Positions 16,676 to 26,009 are shown, numbered from the stretch's first letter. The stretch: DNA of 64,000 bases from Arthrobacter sp. MMS18-M83 (GCF_026683955.1 NZ_CP113343.1:2294001-2358000); one strand, 5' to 3'. The notes: a model not told the origin generated them from the letters alone. Numbers and translations are program-made.

Positions 16676-18766
16676 ATGACCACTTCCTACTCAACAGACA
16701 CCGGCTCGAAGCCGGACACCGATTCCATGTCAGGCCACGCGGCTCCACCCCTCCCGTTGGTCTCGCGATCCCGCTTGGTGCTTCTGCCGCGGCCACAAGC
16801 GCCGCAGGGCGGGGAGGGCCGGGCCCGCACTGGCCGAAGCCGCCAAACCCTGCGCCACCGCGTGGAACTGGCTGGCGTGCTCCTTGCGACGGCGGTCCTG
16901 TACCTCTGGAACCTCGGCGCTTCCGGCTGGGCCAACCCGTTCTATTCCGCGGCAGCCCAAGCCGGTTCGCAGGATTGGGGTGCCTGGTTCTTCGGATCCT
17001 CCGACGCCGCCAACTCCATCACCGTGGACAAACCGCCGGCATCGCTGTGGATCATGGGCCTCTCGGTGCGGATCTTCGGGCTGAGTTCCTGGAGCATCCT
17101 GGTTCCGGAGGCGCTCACGGGCGTAGCGACGGCCTGGCTGCTGTACTTGGCAGTACGGCGAACCGCGGCCCCGGCCACGGGCGATCCTCGGCTCGCCCAC
17201 CGGGCGGGGCTGCTGGCCGCCGTCGTCATGGCCATCACCCCGGTGGCCACCCTCATGTTCCGGTTCAACAACCCGGACGCCCTGTTGGTGCTCCTCATGA
17301 CGGCCGCCGGCTACGCCACGCTTCGCTCCATCCAGGACAACAAGCTGCGTTGGCTCCTGCTGGCCGGGGTGTTCCTGGGCTTCGGGTTCCTCACCAAACA
17401 ACTCCAGGTCCTGCTGGTGGTTCCTGGATTCGCCGTGGCCTATGTGGTCGCCGCGCAGGGTGGAGTGGGCCGTCGCCTGCTTCGGTTGCTGGGCGCAGGG
17501 GCAGCCATGGTGGTCTCTGCCGGTTGGTGGCTCGCAGTCGTCGAACTCATTCCGGCGAACATGCGTCCTTACATCGGCGGCTCCCAGAACAACTCGATCC
17601 TGGAACTGACGCTCGGCTACAACGGCCTGGGCAGGCTGAGCGGCCAGGAGACCGGAAGCGTTGGCGGCGGCAACGGTTGGGGCGTTCCCGGCCTGTTCCG
17701 GATGTTCAACAGCGAGTTCGGCGGCCAGATCGCGTGGTTGCTGCCTTCCGTGCTGATCCTTGGGGCCGGGCTGCTGTGGCTGGGTCGACGCGCCCCGCGC
17801 ACGGATGCCGTCCGCGCCTCGGTGATCGTGTGGGGCGGGTGGGTGCTCGTCACCGGGCTGGTCTTCAGCTTCATGGCCGGCATCATCCATCCCTACTACG
17901 CGGTGGCCCTGGCTCCGGGCATCGCCGGGCTCGCCGGCCTGGGCGGGGTGCTTTTGTGGCAGCGTCGCGGGCAGCTCGTCTCCGCGGTACTGCTTGCCGT
18001 CGCCGTGGCCGCCGCCGGATTCATGGCCTTCGATCTCCTGGGCGGAACCACCGTGTACGGTCCGTTGCTGCGCTGGCTGGTGCTCTTTGGCGCTCTGGCG
18101 GCCGCGGCGGCACTGCTGCTCGCGGGGCGCTTCACCTCCCGCATCTTCCAGCGCACGACGGCGGCGCTCGCCCTCGCGGCGTCGCTCGCCGGGCCGTTGG
18201 CCTACTCGATGTCAACCGCGTCCGTTACGCACAGCGGCGCAATCGTGAGTGCGGGTCCGACCACGGGATTCGGTGGCTTCGGCGGAGGTGGCAGGGGCGG
18301 TTTCGGACAAAACGGCGCTGGTCAAAACACCGCCCAGAACACTCGGCCACAAGCACTCCAGCCGGGCACGCAGGGCGGCTTTGGCGGGAATCGGCAAGGT
18401 GGCGGAATGGGCGGCCTGCTCGGCGCCACCACGCCGTCGTCGGAATTGGTGACCGCACTGAAAACCGGCGCGTCGAGCTACACCTGGGCGGCCGCCGTCG
18501 TGGGTTCCAACAACGCGGCCGGCTACCAGCTTGCCACTGAACTGCCCGTCATGGCGGTGGGCGGATTCAACGGAACGGATCCGTCTCCCACGCTCGAACA
18601 GTTCCAGCAACTCGTGGCACAGGGCAAAATCCACTACTTCATTGCCGGCGGCACCATGCAGGCTGACAGTGGATCGGCCGCTCCTGCCCAGATTGCGCAA
18701 TGGGTGGCTGCGAACTTCCAGGCGCAGACCATCGGCGGGACCACGGTGTACGCACTGGCCGGCTAA
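16676..18766 (+). CDS. GT39/ArnT-like glycosyltransferase (YkcB type), copy 2
   Basis: 696 aa; tandem paralogue of the preceding gene. It keeps the same landmarks: NPFYSAAAQAGSQDWGAW, VDKPPASLWIMGL, MFRFNNPDALL, GGSQNNSILELTLGYNGLGR, GIIHPYYAVALAPGIAGL, and the exported C-terminal domain with QIAQWVAANFQAQT. The Gly-rich loop after NGLGR is much shorter than in copy 1, while the second Gly/Gln-rich stretch (about residues 535-585) is longer. This suggests the loops diverge quickly while the catalytic core is held. The N-terminal ~60 residues are Pro/Arg-rich and cytoplasmic. It probably uses the same lipid-linked donor made by the GT2 protein, with a different acceptor (inference). Confidence 0.88.
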   Translation: MTTSYSTDTGSKPDTDSMSGHAAPPLPLVSRSRLVLLPRPQAPQGGEGRARTGRSRQTLRHRVELAGVLLATAVLYLWNLGASGWANPFYSAAAQAGSQDWGAWFFGSSDAANSITVDKPPASLWIMGLSVRIFGLSSWSILVPEALTGVATAWLLYLAVRRTAAPATGDPRLAHRAGLLAAVVMAITPVATLMFRFNNPDALLVLLMTAAGYATLRSIQDNKLRWLLLAGVFLGFGFLTKQLQVLLVVPGFAVAYVVAAQGGVGRRLLRLLGAGAAMVVSAGWWLAVVELIPANMRPYIGGSQNNSILELTLGYNGLGRLSGQETGSVGGGNGWGVPGLFRMFNSEFGGQIAWLLPSVLILGAGLLWLGRRAPRTDAVRASVIVWGGWVLVTGLVFSFMAGIIHPYYAVALAPGIAGLAGLGGVLLWQRRGQLVSAVLLAVAVAAAGFMAFDLLGGTTVYGPLLRWLVLFGALAAAAALLLAGRFTSRIFQRTTAALALAASLAGPLAYSMSTASVTHSGAIVSAGPTTGFGGFGGGGRGGFGQNGAGQNTAQNTRPQALQPGTQGGFGGNRQGGGMGGLLGATTPSSELVTALKTGASSYTWAAAVVGSNNAAGYQLATELPVMAVGGFNGTDPSPTLEQFQQLVAQGKIHYFIAGGTMQADSGSAAPAQIAQWVAANFQAQTIGGTTVYALAG

Positions 18767-18785
18767 GCTGCGTGGCTTCGACCAG

Positions 18786-19463
18786 CTAGAACCGCAGTTC
18801 GATGACCCTGCGGCCCGAAGCGTCCAGAGCGGCTGTGGCAGAGACGGCGGAGTAATCCGCGATCTGCCACAGCCCATCTGCCACGTGGCCGCCGGCGTCG
18901 CCCACCACCACGGTACGCATGCCGGCCGCACGGGCGGAAGCGATGCCCGCGGGGGCATCTTCGAATACGACGACGTCGGCCGGCTCAACACCCAGCCGCG
19001 CCGCGGCCCTGAGGTAGCCTTCAGGGTCGGGCTTGCCGCGGGTCACGGCCTCGGACGTGACAGTGGTCGCGGGCATCTCGAGTCCGGCTGCCTGCATGCG
19101 CACCCCGGCGAGGATCCGATCGGCCGAGGTGACCATGGCGACGGCGTCGGACGGCAAGGACTCCAACAGCTCCGCGGCTCCGGGCAATGCCACAATCCCG
19201 TCCGTCCGCGTCCGCTCCATCTGACCGAGTTCCTCGGCAAGCGCGTCGATGTCAGCTCCCGCCGGGGCGAAGCGGCGCACCGTGTCCTTGGCCTGTACCC
19301 CGTGTGAAGTCCGCAGGATCTCGTCGATGTCCAGTCCATACCGGCCGGCGAATTCGCTCCACACTTGCTCCACGATCGCGGTGGAGTCCACCAAGGTGCC
19401 ATCCATATCGAAGAGGACGGCCCGGACAGTCAGGGTTTTCACGGCTTCAGCAGGCAGGTTCAT
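18786..19463 (-). CDS. HAD family hydrolase (sugar-phosphate phosphatase-like)
   Basis: 225 aa. Motif I is VLFDMDGTLVDS with nucleophile Asp. Motif II is the Thr/Ser in AMVTSADR. Motif III Lys is in TRGKPDPEGYL. Motif IV is the acidic pair in VVFEDAPAG. A four-helix cap lies between motif I and II. This is the beta-phosphoglucomutase/phosphatase subgroup (YfbT/YniC/GPP1-like), acting on phosphorylated sugars or polyols in the cytoplasm. The substrate is undetermined. It converges on the GT39 gene and is not clearly in an operon. Confidence 0.9.
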   Translation of the reverse strand: MNLPAEAVKTLTVRAVLFDMDGTLVDSTAIVEQVWSEFAGRYGLDIDEILRTSHGVQAKDTVRRFAPAGADIDALAEELGQMERTRTDGIVALPGAAELLESLPSDAVAMVTSADRILAGVRMQAAGLEMPATTVTSEAVTRGKPDPEGYLRAAARLGVEPADVVVFEDAPAGIASARAAGMRTVVVGDAGGHVADGLWQIADYSAVSATAALDASGRRVIELRF

Positions 19464-19517
19464 GTATCCATCCTGCCGTTGAAGCAGGTCCGCGGCCCAA
19501 CTTTTACAGTGTGAGTC

Positions 19518-19895
19518 CTAGCCGTTGGGCCTGTTGGGGATGTACTGAACGGCCCACTTGTTGCCGTCCGGATCGGCGAAGTAGACAAAGTGGCCCCAAT
19601 CCTGGATGTCGATGTCGCTGACTTCCACGCCGTTGGCCTTGAGCTGGCTGTGGGCCTCCTGGATGTCTCCCACCACCATCTGCAGGCTGGGAGCGGTGCC
19701 TGGAGGGGCGTCGTTGAGTCCCTCGCCGATGCAGATGGAGCAGGCCGAGCCAGGCGGAGTCAGTTGGACGAAGCGGATGCCGTCCATGGGCCGCTCGTCG
19801 TAGTCGGCGTTGAAGCCCACCTTGTTGACGTAGAAATCCTTGGCGCGGTCCACATCGGACACAGGGACAAACACAAGTTCAAGTTTCCAGTCCAT
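19518..19895 (-). CDS. VOC family (glyoxalase/bleomycin-resistance fold) protein
   Basis: 125 aa with two beta-alpha-beta-beta-beta units: MDWKLELVFVPVSDVDRAKDFY and later DIDIQDWGHFVYFADPDGNKWAVQ. The C-terminal FADPDGNxW motif is typical of small VOC proteins that bind a divalent metal or hydrophobic ligand. The reaction is unknown. It is close to, but not overlapping, the HAD gene downstream on the same strand. Confidence 0.88.
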   Translation of the reverse strand: MDWKLELVFVPVSDVDRAKDFYVNKVGFNADYDERPMDGIRFVQLTPPGSACSICIGEGLNDAPPGTAPSLQMVVGDIQEAHSQLKANGVEVSDIDIQDWGHFVYFADPDGNKWAVQYIPNRPNG

Positions 19896-19988
19896 GCGCC
19901 AAAGGCTATCGGCGGAGCCGGAAAACCGGTAGAGGGGCGCGTTGTCATAGAAACCTCCGCGCTTGGTCGCCGCCAGCGGTGGGGGTGG

Positions 19989-20549
19989 TCATTTCGGGAA
20001 GAGCTCCGCGTTGATCGAGGCCGACGCCACAACGCCCTCGAGCGTCGACTGTGCCGTGCTCCAGCTCGACGAAGGCGCCTCCAGGGTCATCAGATAGGCC
20101 TTGTTGGGAGCGACCGTGATGGACACGATCTCGACGGTTTCGCCCTCGGTGGGCGTGGCCGCCGTTGTGAAGCGCAGCACCGGGACCTGGTCGTACTGGC
20201 CGAAGGTCTGCTGGGTGGCCGTCGGAGCGAACAACGCGCTCGTGTCGAGGTTGGCGATCAGCGTGTCGGCCGTGGGCGCCGCCGTGTTCGGCACCGCGGT
20301 CAGCCTCGGACCGGCCGGGGTCTGGTCAGTTAGGTCCGCTTCCGTGTCGGCCAGCACGATCCCACCGGAAGCGGGCAGTACCCGGTTCGCCCACCCCGCC
20401 GGCGGGGTCAGGGTGAGCCCGGCGCTGTGGGGCGGCTGTGGCGGGGGCGTCACCTGGGAAGAGCTCGGGGAGCCGGGGCCGGGCCCCACGCAGGCGGCGA
20501 GTGCCACTGACGTTGCCGCGAAGGCGACGAAGATCCGGCGCGGCGTCAC
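19989..20549 (-). CDS. Secreted lipoprotein of unknown function
   Basis: 186 aa from GTG 20549, which overlaps the stop of the preceding gene (GTGA). A lipoprotein signal ends in the lipobox LAAC with the lipidated Cys20. A Pro/Ser/Gln-rich spacer follows, then a ~150-residue domain (LTLTPPAGWANRVLPASGGI to ASINAELFPK) that resembles LpqN/photosystem-PsbP-like lipid-associated lipoproteins in its 'PPAGW...' opening. That resemblance is tentative. Translational coupling to the upstream secreted protein suggests they act together at the cell surface. Confidence 0.7.
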   Translation of the reverse strand: MTPRRIFVAFAATSVALAACVGPGPGSPSSSQVTPPPQPPHSAGLTLTPPAGWANRVLPASGGIVLADTEADLTDQTPAGPRLTAVPNTAAPTADTLIANLDTSALFAPTATQQTFGQYDQVPVLRFTTAATPTEGETVEIVSITVAPNKAYLMTLEAPSSSWSTAQSTLEGVVASASINAELFPK

Positions 20550-21418
20550 GACGGCGCTCCCTTGGTGACCCTGAAGTCCCGTGCCGCGAGGAAGACCATC
20601 AGGCGCCGGGCGGCCAGCAGCGCTGATGCACGGGCGGCAGGATCCGGGTCGGTGACCGCGTTGTAAGCCATGCGTAGGATGATGGGCATGCATGCCCGGA
20701 CGCCCGGGAACGTGGGCTTCCCATCCGAGCCGTCCTGGGATGCCAGCACCCCAGCGTGGTAGACCAAGCGGCTGGCGTCGGCGTTGAGCTTAGGGAAGAG
20801 CTTGTTGAAGGCGGCCTGCATGGCTTTGCCGCCGTCGGTGGACAGATCTCCCAGAGCGCCGCCCACCGTGGCGTTGCTCAGGGCGTCGAGGATCTCGCGC
20901 TCTGCCGCATCCTTGGTCAGGGTGGTCGACGTGGGAGTGCTGGTGGGCGTCGCGGTGGCTCCGGCGCAGGTCTTGGTCGGGCCACCGGTAGCGGTCCACG
21001 TGGCGTGGCTGGAGGCATTGGCGACGTCGTGCGTCGTCCCGGTCAGCGTCCCGGGCGAGATGGTGGCCTCGTACTCGCCTTCGAGGGTGGAGCCGTTAGC
21101 ACGCTTGGCGTTCCACACCACGATGACGTCGACGTGGTCGCCGGTAACGTTTCCGGTGAAGTTCCCGCTGAGGCTGGCGTCCCCGGCGGTGCCGCTCACC
21201 TGGTTGCCGTTCTGTTGGAAGTTGAACGCCAGGGTCCGGGAGCCGCCCTGGACCGTCGCCCAGGTACCGCTGATGTCCCAGCAGGGCGTGGCCGCAACAA
21301 CTGGGGAAGCGGTACTGAGGCTGCACAGCAGGACGGTCAGCACTGACAAGGCGGCGAAAACCTTCGGGGCGGCTACGGAATCGCGTAACGAGACGTGCTG
21401 GGGAGAAGTTCCTGCCAT
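20546..21418 (-). CDS. Secreted protein with beta-rich N-domain, unknown function
   Basis: About 290 aa from ATG 21418 (GGAAAGG about 9 nt upstream); an ATG at 21442 is a weaker alternative. A signal peptide ends near VVAATPCW. Residues ~45-145 form a beta-rich domain (WDISGTWATVQGG, NFQQNGNQVSGTAG, LSGNFTGNVTG) like lipocalin-type 'extracellular sugar-binding/AsmA-free' barrels seen in secreted actinobacterial proteins. A Thr/Pro linker follows, then a helical ~110-residue C-terminal domain rich in Ala, Arg and Leu. No catalytic motif is seen. The downstream lipoprotein gene overlaps its stop. Confidence 0.65.
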   Translation of the reverse strand: MAGTSPQHVSLRDSVAAPKVFAALSVLTVLLCSLSTASPVVAATPCWDISGTWATVQGGSRTLAFNFQQNGNQVSGTAGDASLSGNFTGNVTGDHVDVIVVWNAKRANGSTLEGEYEATISPGTLTGTTHDVANASSHATWTATGGPTKTCAGATATPTSTPTSTTLTKDAAEREILDALSNATVGGALGDLSTDGGKAMQAAFNKLFPKLNADASRLVYHAGVLASQDGSDGKPTFPGVRACMPIILRMAYNAVTDPDPAARASALLAARRLMVFLAARDFRVTKGAPS

Positions 21419-21623
21419 GGCGTCGGCCTTTCCGACGGTCATCCGGCGAGGATGTCGGATTCGCTGGCGTCAGGGTACCTCTGGCAACGTCAGGAAATCA
21501 ATCACTCGCGGGCAATTACTCCGGCTCCGCAGGCGCACACGAGACCACACAGCGACGCCTGAGTTGACAGGCGCGGTGACCGCAGTTGCGGCCGTAAGAA
21601 AAGTTTCTAGAAGACCCTTGTTT

Positions 21624-21637
21624 TGCAAACGTTTGCA
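21624..21637. promoter_or_regulatory. LacI-type operator of the amino-sugar operon
   Basis: TGCAAACGTTTGCA is a perfect 14-bp palindrome with the CpG centre typical of LacI-family operators, 62 bp upstream of the symporter ATG. The LacI gene closing the same operon (28464-29453) is the likely ligand-responsive repressor. The remainder of 21443-21698 shows no gene; a TTGACA hexamer occurs at 21564 but without a well-placed -10 box. Confidence 0.75.
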
Positions 21638-21698
21638 GAGAAAAGTGGACGCCACTGCAGATCCTCTTTCCAAGCTTTGACCGCATCAAGGAGAATGT

Positions 21699-23231
21699 AT
21701 GTATTTCGCTGACTGGCTCGTCTTAGGGGCCTACTTCGTCGTCATGATAGGCATCGGCTGGTGGGCCAAGAGCCGGGTGAAAAACGCCGCTGACTTCTTC
21801 ACGGCCGGCGGGAAGATGCCGTGGTGGCTCGCCGGGATTTCCCACCACATGTCCGGCTATTCGGCCGCCGTCTTCGTGGCCTACGCGGCCATCGCCTATA
21901 CAACCGGTTTCGCACTGTATGTCTGGTGGGCGCTCACCATCACCATTGCCTGCCTGGTAGGCGCTGTCTTCTTTGCCCCCCGCTGGCCGCGCCTGAGGCA
22001 ACGCCTGGGAATCATCTCCCCGCTCGAATACCTGGCCACACGCTACAACCTGCCCGCGCAGCAAGTACTGGCGTGGTCCGGAGCCGCGCTGAAAGTCTTC
22101 GATGTCGCGGCTAAGTGGGCCGCTAGCGCAATCCTCCTGAATGTCTTCGCAGGGGTTCCGATTGCGGTGGGCATCCTGATCGTCGGCGGGGTCACGCTCA
22201 TCTATTCGACCATTGGCGGCTTGTGGGCCGATGCCTTGACGGATATGGGCCAGTTCATTATCCAGTCCGTGGCAGGCATTGCCATGCTCGTCTTCGCCAT
22301 GGCCAAGCTTGGAGGCGTCTCCTCAATCGCAGAAATCTGGTCCCGCCTGCCGGCCTCCCACTCGCTGCCATTTGCAGGCGACTACACGATCGGGTTCTTC
22401 CTTGCCTACTGCTTGATCAGCACGATTTCCTACAACGGGGGAACGTGGAACCTGGCTCAGCGCTTCATTGCCTCCCCTTCCGGCTCGGCGGCGCGCAAGT
22501 CCATCCTGCTTTCGGGCGCACTGTATCTCGTTTGGCCGCTGGTGCTCTTTTTCCCCATGTGGGCCGCGCCGCTGATCTTGCCCAACCTGGCGCACCCGGA
22601 TCAGGCTTATGCACTCCTGACCCAGCAACTGCTGCCTGCCGGCCTGGTTGGCTTGGTGGTCGCGGGAATGTTCTCGCACACAATGGCCATGACCTCCTCG
22701 GACGCCAACGCGATTTCCGCCGTCGTCATCCGGGACATCATCCCCGCGTTGCGCGGGTCCCGTCAGCCTCTGACTTCGCGTGTCGAACTACTCGGTGGCC
22801 GGATTTCCACGTTCCTGTTTATCGGCTTGTCGATGGTCATTGCCCTGAGTGCGGATTCATTTGGCGGCGTCCTGGGCTTGATAATCCTCTGGTTCGGAGC
22901 ACTAGTCGGGCCGATCGCCGTTCCCATGCTGCTGGGGATGTTGCGTCCGTTCCGGCGCTGCGGCCCCTCGGCGGCATTGTTCTCGTGGGCCACCGGTTTG
23001 GTCGTGTTCGCGCTCGCCAAGTATGCCTTGGCCGCGCCGATCGCGAGCCTGGGCACGGCCAGCGCGCAAACCATCAACGTCGTGGCCCCCGTGCTTGCCT
23101 CCGCAATCGTCTATTGCGTCTTCGGCTGGTTGCGCCCCTGGCACAATGAGGCGTCCGACGCCCTCATCGATTCCCTTGACCGGGACCTCGAGCCGGTCAC
23201 ATCGCTTCCTGTTGAAAGCACCGTCGCATGA
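21699..23231 (+). CDS. Sodium:solute symporter (SSS family), probable amino-sugar uptake
   Basis: 510 aa with about 13 membrane helices. The beginning MYFADWLVLGAYFVVMIGIGWW and AADFFTAGGKMPWWLAGISHHMS is characteristic of the SSS family branch that carries sugars and sialic-acid-like solutes with Na+. The AGISHHMSGYSA segment corresponds to the unwound Na+ site helix region. It is the first gene of a seven-gene operon with 4-bp overlaps and sits right after a LacI operator. From the company it keeps (epimerase, NagA, NagB) the cargo is probably an N-acylated amino sugar or a related compound (inference). Confidence 0.9.
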   Translation: MYFADWLVLGAYFVVMIGIGWWAKSRVKNAADFFTAGGKMPWWLAGISHHMSGYSAAVFVAYAAIAYTTGFALYVWWALTITIACLVGAVFFAPRWPRLRQRLGIISPLEYLATRYNLPAQQVLAWSGAALKVFDVAAKWAASAILLNVFAGVPIAVGILIVGGVTLIYSTIGGLWADALTDMGQFIIQSVAGIAMLVFAMAKLGGVSSIAEIWSRLPASHSLPFAGDYTIGFFLAYCLISTISYNGGTWNLAQRFIASPSGSAARKSILLSGALYLVWPLVLFFPMWAAPLILPNLAHPDQAYALLTQQLLPAGLVGLVVAGMFSHTMAMTSSDANAISAVVIRDIIPALRGSRQPLTSRVELLGGRISTFLFIGLSMVIALSADSFGGVLGLIILWFGALVGPIAVPMLLGMLRPFRRCGPSAALFSWATGLVVFALAKYALAAPIASLGTASAQTINVVAPVLASAIVYCVFGWLRPWHNEASDALIDSLDRDLEPVTSLPVESTVA

Positions 23232-24493
23232 GCAAAATCGGTTCCGAGATACGGGAGCAGCTCCTCAAGAGCGTCCTCCCTTGGTGGCTGCATAACGCCG
23301 TCGACAGGGAAAACGGCGGGGTCTTCACCTGCTTTTCGAACTCCGGGCGGCAGCTTTCGAGCGAAAAATACACGTGGTCCCAAGGCCGCTGGGCTTGGCT
23401 TTGCTCAAGGATCGCGGTAGACAGCGAAGCCGGAATCATCGATGAGGACCCGCAATTGTGGGCCGAACTCGCACTCGAGACCGCCAGGTTCGTCCAAGCA
23501 CACGCCATCCTCGATGGCGGGGTCACCGCATACCGCACGTCGACTGAGGGGCAGGCACTACCGAGCGGACCGCAGGGGGAAATAGCAGTCAGCGTACTGG
23601 CCGACCTCTTTGCGGCCCTGGGCCTGGCCGGGGCCGCCCGCCTTCCCCAAGCCGGTGACCAGGAACGATCTACCTGGGTGCAATCAGCCCATGCGCTTCT
23701 GGCACATGCAGAGGAAAGGATCAAGGCACGTACCGCTCCGTCCGAGCCATACCCCGTCCGGCCCGGATTCCAGGACGCGGCCGGACTGATGCTGCTGCTG
23801 AACGTGGGCGTCCAACTGCACCTGGCCAGTGGCTCTGCTGAAAGCGCCGAAACAGCTGCTGCCTCGCTGACCCAGCTTCTCGGTGATGGAACCACAGAAG
23901 GAATGTGGAAGGCCGACTCCTGGTGGGAATACCGGCCGGATAGCTCCGATGACGTGGACACGCTGCTAGCCCGCCACCGGACGCCGGGCCACCTGCTGGA
24001 GATGCTCTGGATGGTCATTGAAGCGGCCGAGGTAATACCTGCGCTTGAGTCCCGGATTCCGAACTGGCTCCCGGACCTCGCCGTGCGCGCCCTGGACGTC
24101 GGCTGGGATGACCAGTACGGAGGTATCTTGCGATACGTCGATGGCGACGGCGGCGAACCACGCGGCAGGCTTTTCGGCAACGACGCCTACGAAACGTTGG
24201 TAGCCCAGACCTGGGACACCAAATTGTGGTGGGTTCAGGTCGAGGCCCTCTACGCAACCAGGCTCCTGGCCGAGCGCTTTGGGCGTCCCGACCTTCTTGA
24301 CTGGCACCACCGGATTTGGTCTTACATCCTCGATATCTTTCCGGACCCTTCCGGACAGGAATGGCTACAAATCCGCGACCGCGGGGGCAAGCCGCTTGAC
24401 AGGGTGGTGGCACTTCCCGTGAAGGACCCCTTCCATATAGCCCGCTCACTCCTCCTGACTACTGAACTCGAAACCCGAAGGATCCACACGTGA
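23228..24493 (+). CDS. AGE family epimerase/isomerase (N-acylglucosamine 2-epimerase-like)
   Basis: 421 aa, an (alpha/alpha)6-barrel family. Catalytic candidates are the His residues of RHRTPGHLLE (249-258) and His403 in KDPFHIARSLL, which align with the two essential His of AGE/YihS-type enzymes. Motifs YTWSQGRWAW and TKLWWVQVEALYA also fit. The family interconverts C2 epimers (ManNAc/GlcNAc) or aldose-ketose pairs on unphosphorylated sugars. It overlaps the symporter stop by 4 bp (ATGA), so the imported sugar is probably isomerised before any phosphorylation. Confidence 0.88.
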   Translation: MSKIGSEIREQLLKSVLPWWLHNAVDRENGGVFTCFSNSGRQLSSEKYTWSQGRWAWLCSRIAVDSEAGIIDEDPQLWAELALETARFVQAHAILDGGVTAYRTSTEGQALPSGPQGEIAVSVLADLFAALGLAGAARLPQAGDQERSTWVQSAHALLAHAEERIKARTAPSEPYPVRPGFQDAAGLMLLLNVGVQLHLASGSAESAETAAASLTQLLGDGTTEGMWKADSWWEYRPDSSDDVDTLLARHRTPGHLLEMLWMVIEAAEVIPALESRIPNWLPDLAVRALDVGWDDQYGGILRYVDGDGGEPRGRLFGNDAYETLVAQTWDTKLWWVQVEALYATRLLAERFGRPDLLDWHHRIWSYILDIFPDPSGQEWLQIRDRGGKPLDRVVALPVKDPFHIARSLLLTTELETRRIHT

Positions 24494-25239
24494 CAGAACT
24501 GCCTACTTACAGCCCCGCCGTTTCCACTCACCCAGACCGTGCCGAGTTGGGGAAACACGCCGGCGCACACGCCGCGGAAACGCTACGCAAGGCGCTCCGG
24601 AACCAGCGGGAGGTCAGGCTGATGCTCGCCGCGGCACCGAGCCAGGAGGCCACGCTTCTGGCACTCGCCCAGGAGCCCGGCATCGACTGGGGCCGCATAA
24701 CGTGCTTCCACATGGACGACTACCTCGCTCTGGACGCGGATGCACCCCAGGGATTCGGAAACTGGCTGCAACGCAACTTCTTCGATCACCTTCCGACGAC
24801 CACATTCCACCGCATCAACCCGGGGAACCCGGCCGAAGAGGAGGCGCAGCGCTACGGCATGGTGATGGGCAAAGATCCCTTTGACCTCGTCCTCCTCGGA
24901 TTGGGAGTCAACGGTCATCTTGCCTTCAACGACCCCCCGGCCGACCTCGCCGACCCGCTTCCCGCCCGCGTCATCAACCTGGATCAGGTAAGCCGCCAGC
25001 AACAACTGGACGAAGGGCACTTCACCAGTTTCGACGACGTTCCGCAGCGCGCCATCACCGTCTCCATCCCGCGGTTGCTGCATGCCTCCGAAATCATTGC
25101 TTCCGTGCCCGGCCGGGCCAAGAGGACCGCGGTCGACAACACGCTGCGCCAGCCCGTCGGCGGGGAGCATCCCGGTACCGCCCTGCGCACGCACCCGAAC
25201 GTGACTATCTACCTCGACGCCGAATCCGACCCCCAATGA
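24490..25239 (+). CDS. nagB: Glucosamine-6-phosphate deaminase family protein
   Basis: 249 aa, GTG start at 24490 overlapping the epimerase stop. It has the NagB fold: the catalytic acid in FHMDDYLAL, and the loop GLGVNGHLAFNDPP with the ring-opening His. The family converts glucosamine-6-phosphate to fructose-6-phosphate plus ammonia. E. coli NagB has D-G-H...FNEP; here the first Asp is Asn, as in Bacillus-type enzymes, and the Glu of FNEP is Asp. That Glu-to-Asp change is conservative but could alter specificity. It is the third gene of the operon, feeding glycolysis. Confidence 0.85.
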   Translation: MTELPTYSPAVSTHPDRAELGKHAGAHAAETLRKALRNQREVRLMLAAAPSQEATLLALAQEPGIDWGRITCFHMDDYLALDADAPQGFGNWLQRNFFDHLPTTTFHRINPGNPAEEEAQRYGMVMGKDPFDLVLLGLGVNGHLAFNDPPADLADPLPARVINLDQVSRQQQLDEGHFTSFDDVPQRAITVSIPRLLHASEIIASVPGRAKRTAVDNTLRQPVGGEHPGTALRTHPNVTIYLDAESDPQ

Positions 25240-26009
25240 ACACCAACGACCTCGACGAAAAGCTATCGGAGGACTACCTCGGACACATCACCGAGCTCCT
25301 CGGGCGAATCCGCCTAGAAGAAGCCGAGAACATCAGCATTGCCGCGAACGTTCTAGCCATGCAGGTCGCCAAGGACGGACTGGTGCACATCTATGGCCCA
25401 GGGGGCCACTCGAACTTGGCAAGCCAGGAGGTGTTCTTCCGGGCAGGCGGCCTGATGCACGTCTCGGCCATTCTGGACGAAGGCACCCTGCTCTCCAACG
25501 GCGCCCTCCGCTCAATGGCTATGGAACGGACTCCGGGTTACGGCCGAATCGTCATCGAGGACGCCGGCATAGGACCAGGGGACGTCCTGATCCTTGTCAA
25601 CGCTTACGGCATCAATAGCGCACTCATCGACGCCGCCCTGACGGCGCGCGAACGATCGGTCACGACCATCGGGGTTTCCTCGAGGCAGCACGCCGAGGGA
25701 ACATCCAGTGACCATCCCGCACGGCATCCACAAAGGCTCAATCTGCACGACCTGGTAGACCACCACATCGACACGAAAGTTCCCATCGGGGACGCCGTCA
25801 TGACCGTGCCTGGCGCGAAGGAAAAGACGGCGGCCGTGTCCACGTTCGCCAACGCCTTCACCCTGAACTGGCTCATGATGTCCACCATCAGCAAACTGAG
25901 CGAAATCGGGATTGATCCGCCGTTGTGGAGATCGGGTAATGCTCCCGGCGGGGACGAAGCCAACCAGCAATTCATTTCACGTTTCAAAGGACGGGTACCC
26001 AAGCTGTGA
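25236..26009 (+). CDS. SIS domain phosphosugar-binding protein
   Basis: 257 aa of the COG4821-like SIS family. The sugar-phosphate binding loop reads IYGPGGHSNLASQEVFFRAGG, with the second SIS motif around LILVNAYGINSALIDAA. An AVSTFANAFTLNWLM helix is typical. Related SIS proteins isomerise or cleave sugar phosphates (MurQ removes lactate from MurNAc-6-phosphate), but this subfamily has no assigned reaction. Placed between nagB and nagA with 4-bp overlaps on each side, it probably acts on a phosphorylated amino sugar or senses one. Confidence 0.82.
   Translation: MNTNDLDEKLSEDYLGHITELLGRIRLEEAENISIAANVLAMQVAKDGLVHIYGPGGHSNLASQEVFFRAGGLMHVSAILDEGTLLSNGALRSMAMERTPGYGRIVIEDAGIGPGDVLILVNAYGINSALIDAALTARERSVTTIGVSSRQHAEGTSSDHPARHPQRLNLHDLVDHHIDTKVPIGDAVMTVPGAKEKTAAVSTFANAFTLNWLMMSTISKLSEIGIDPPLWRSGNAPGGDEANQQFISRFKGRVPKL

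Noticed and set aside
13775..18540. Very long open frames across the glycosyltransferase genes (964 and 1105 codons)
   Set aside because: The first is the real GT39 gene with a meaningless 271-codon upstream extension overlapping the GT2 gene. The second is an out-of-frame Arg/Gly-rich shadow of high-GC coding sequence.
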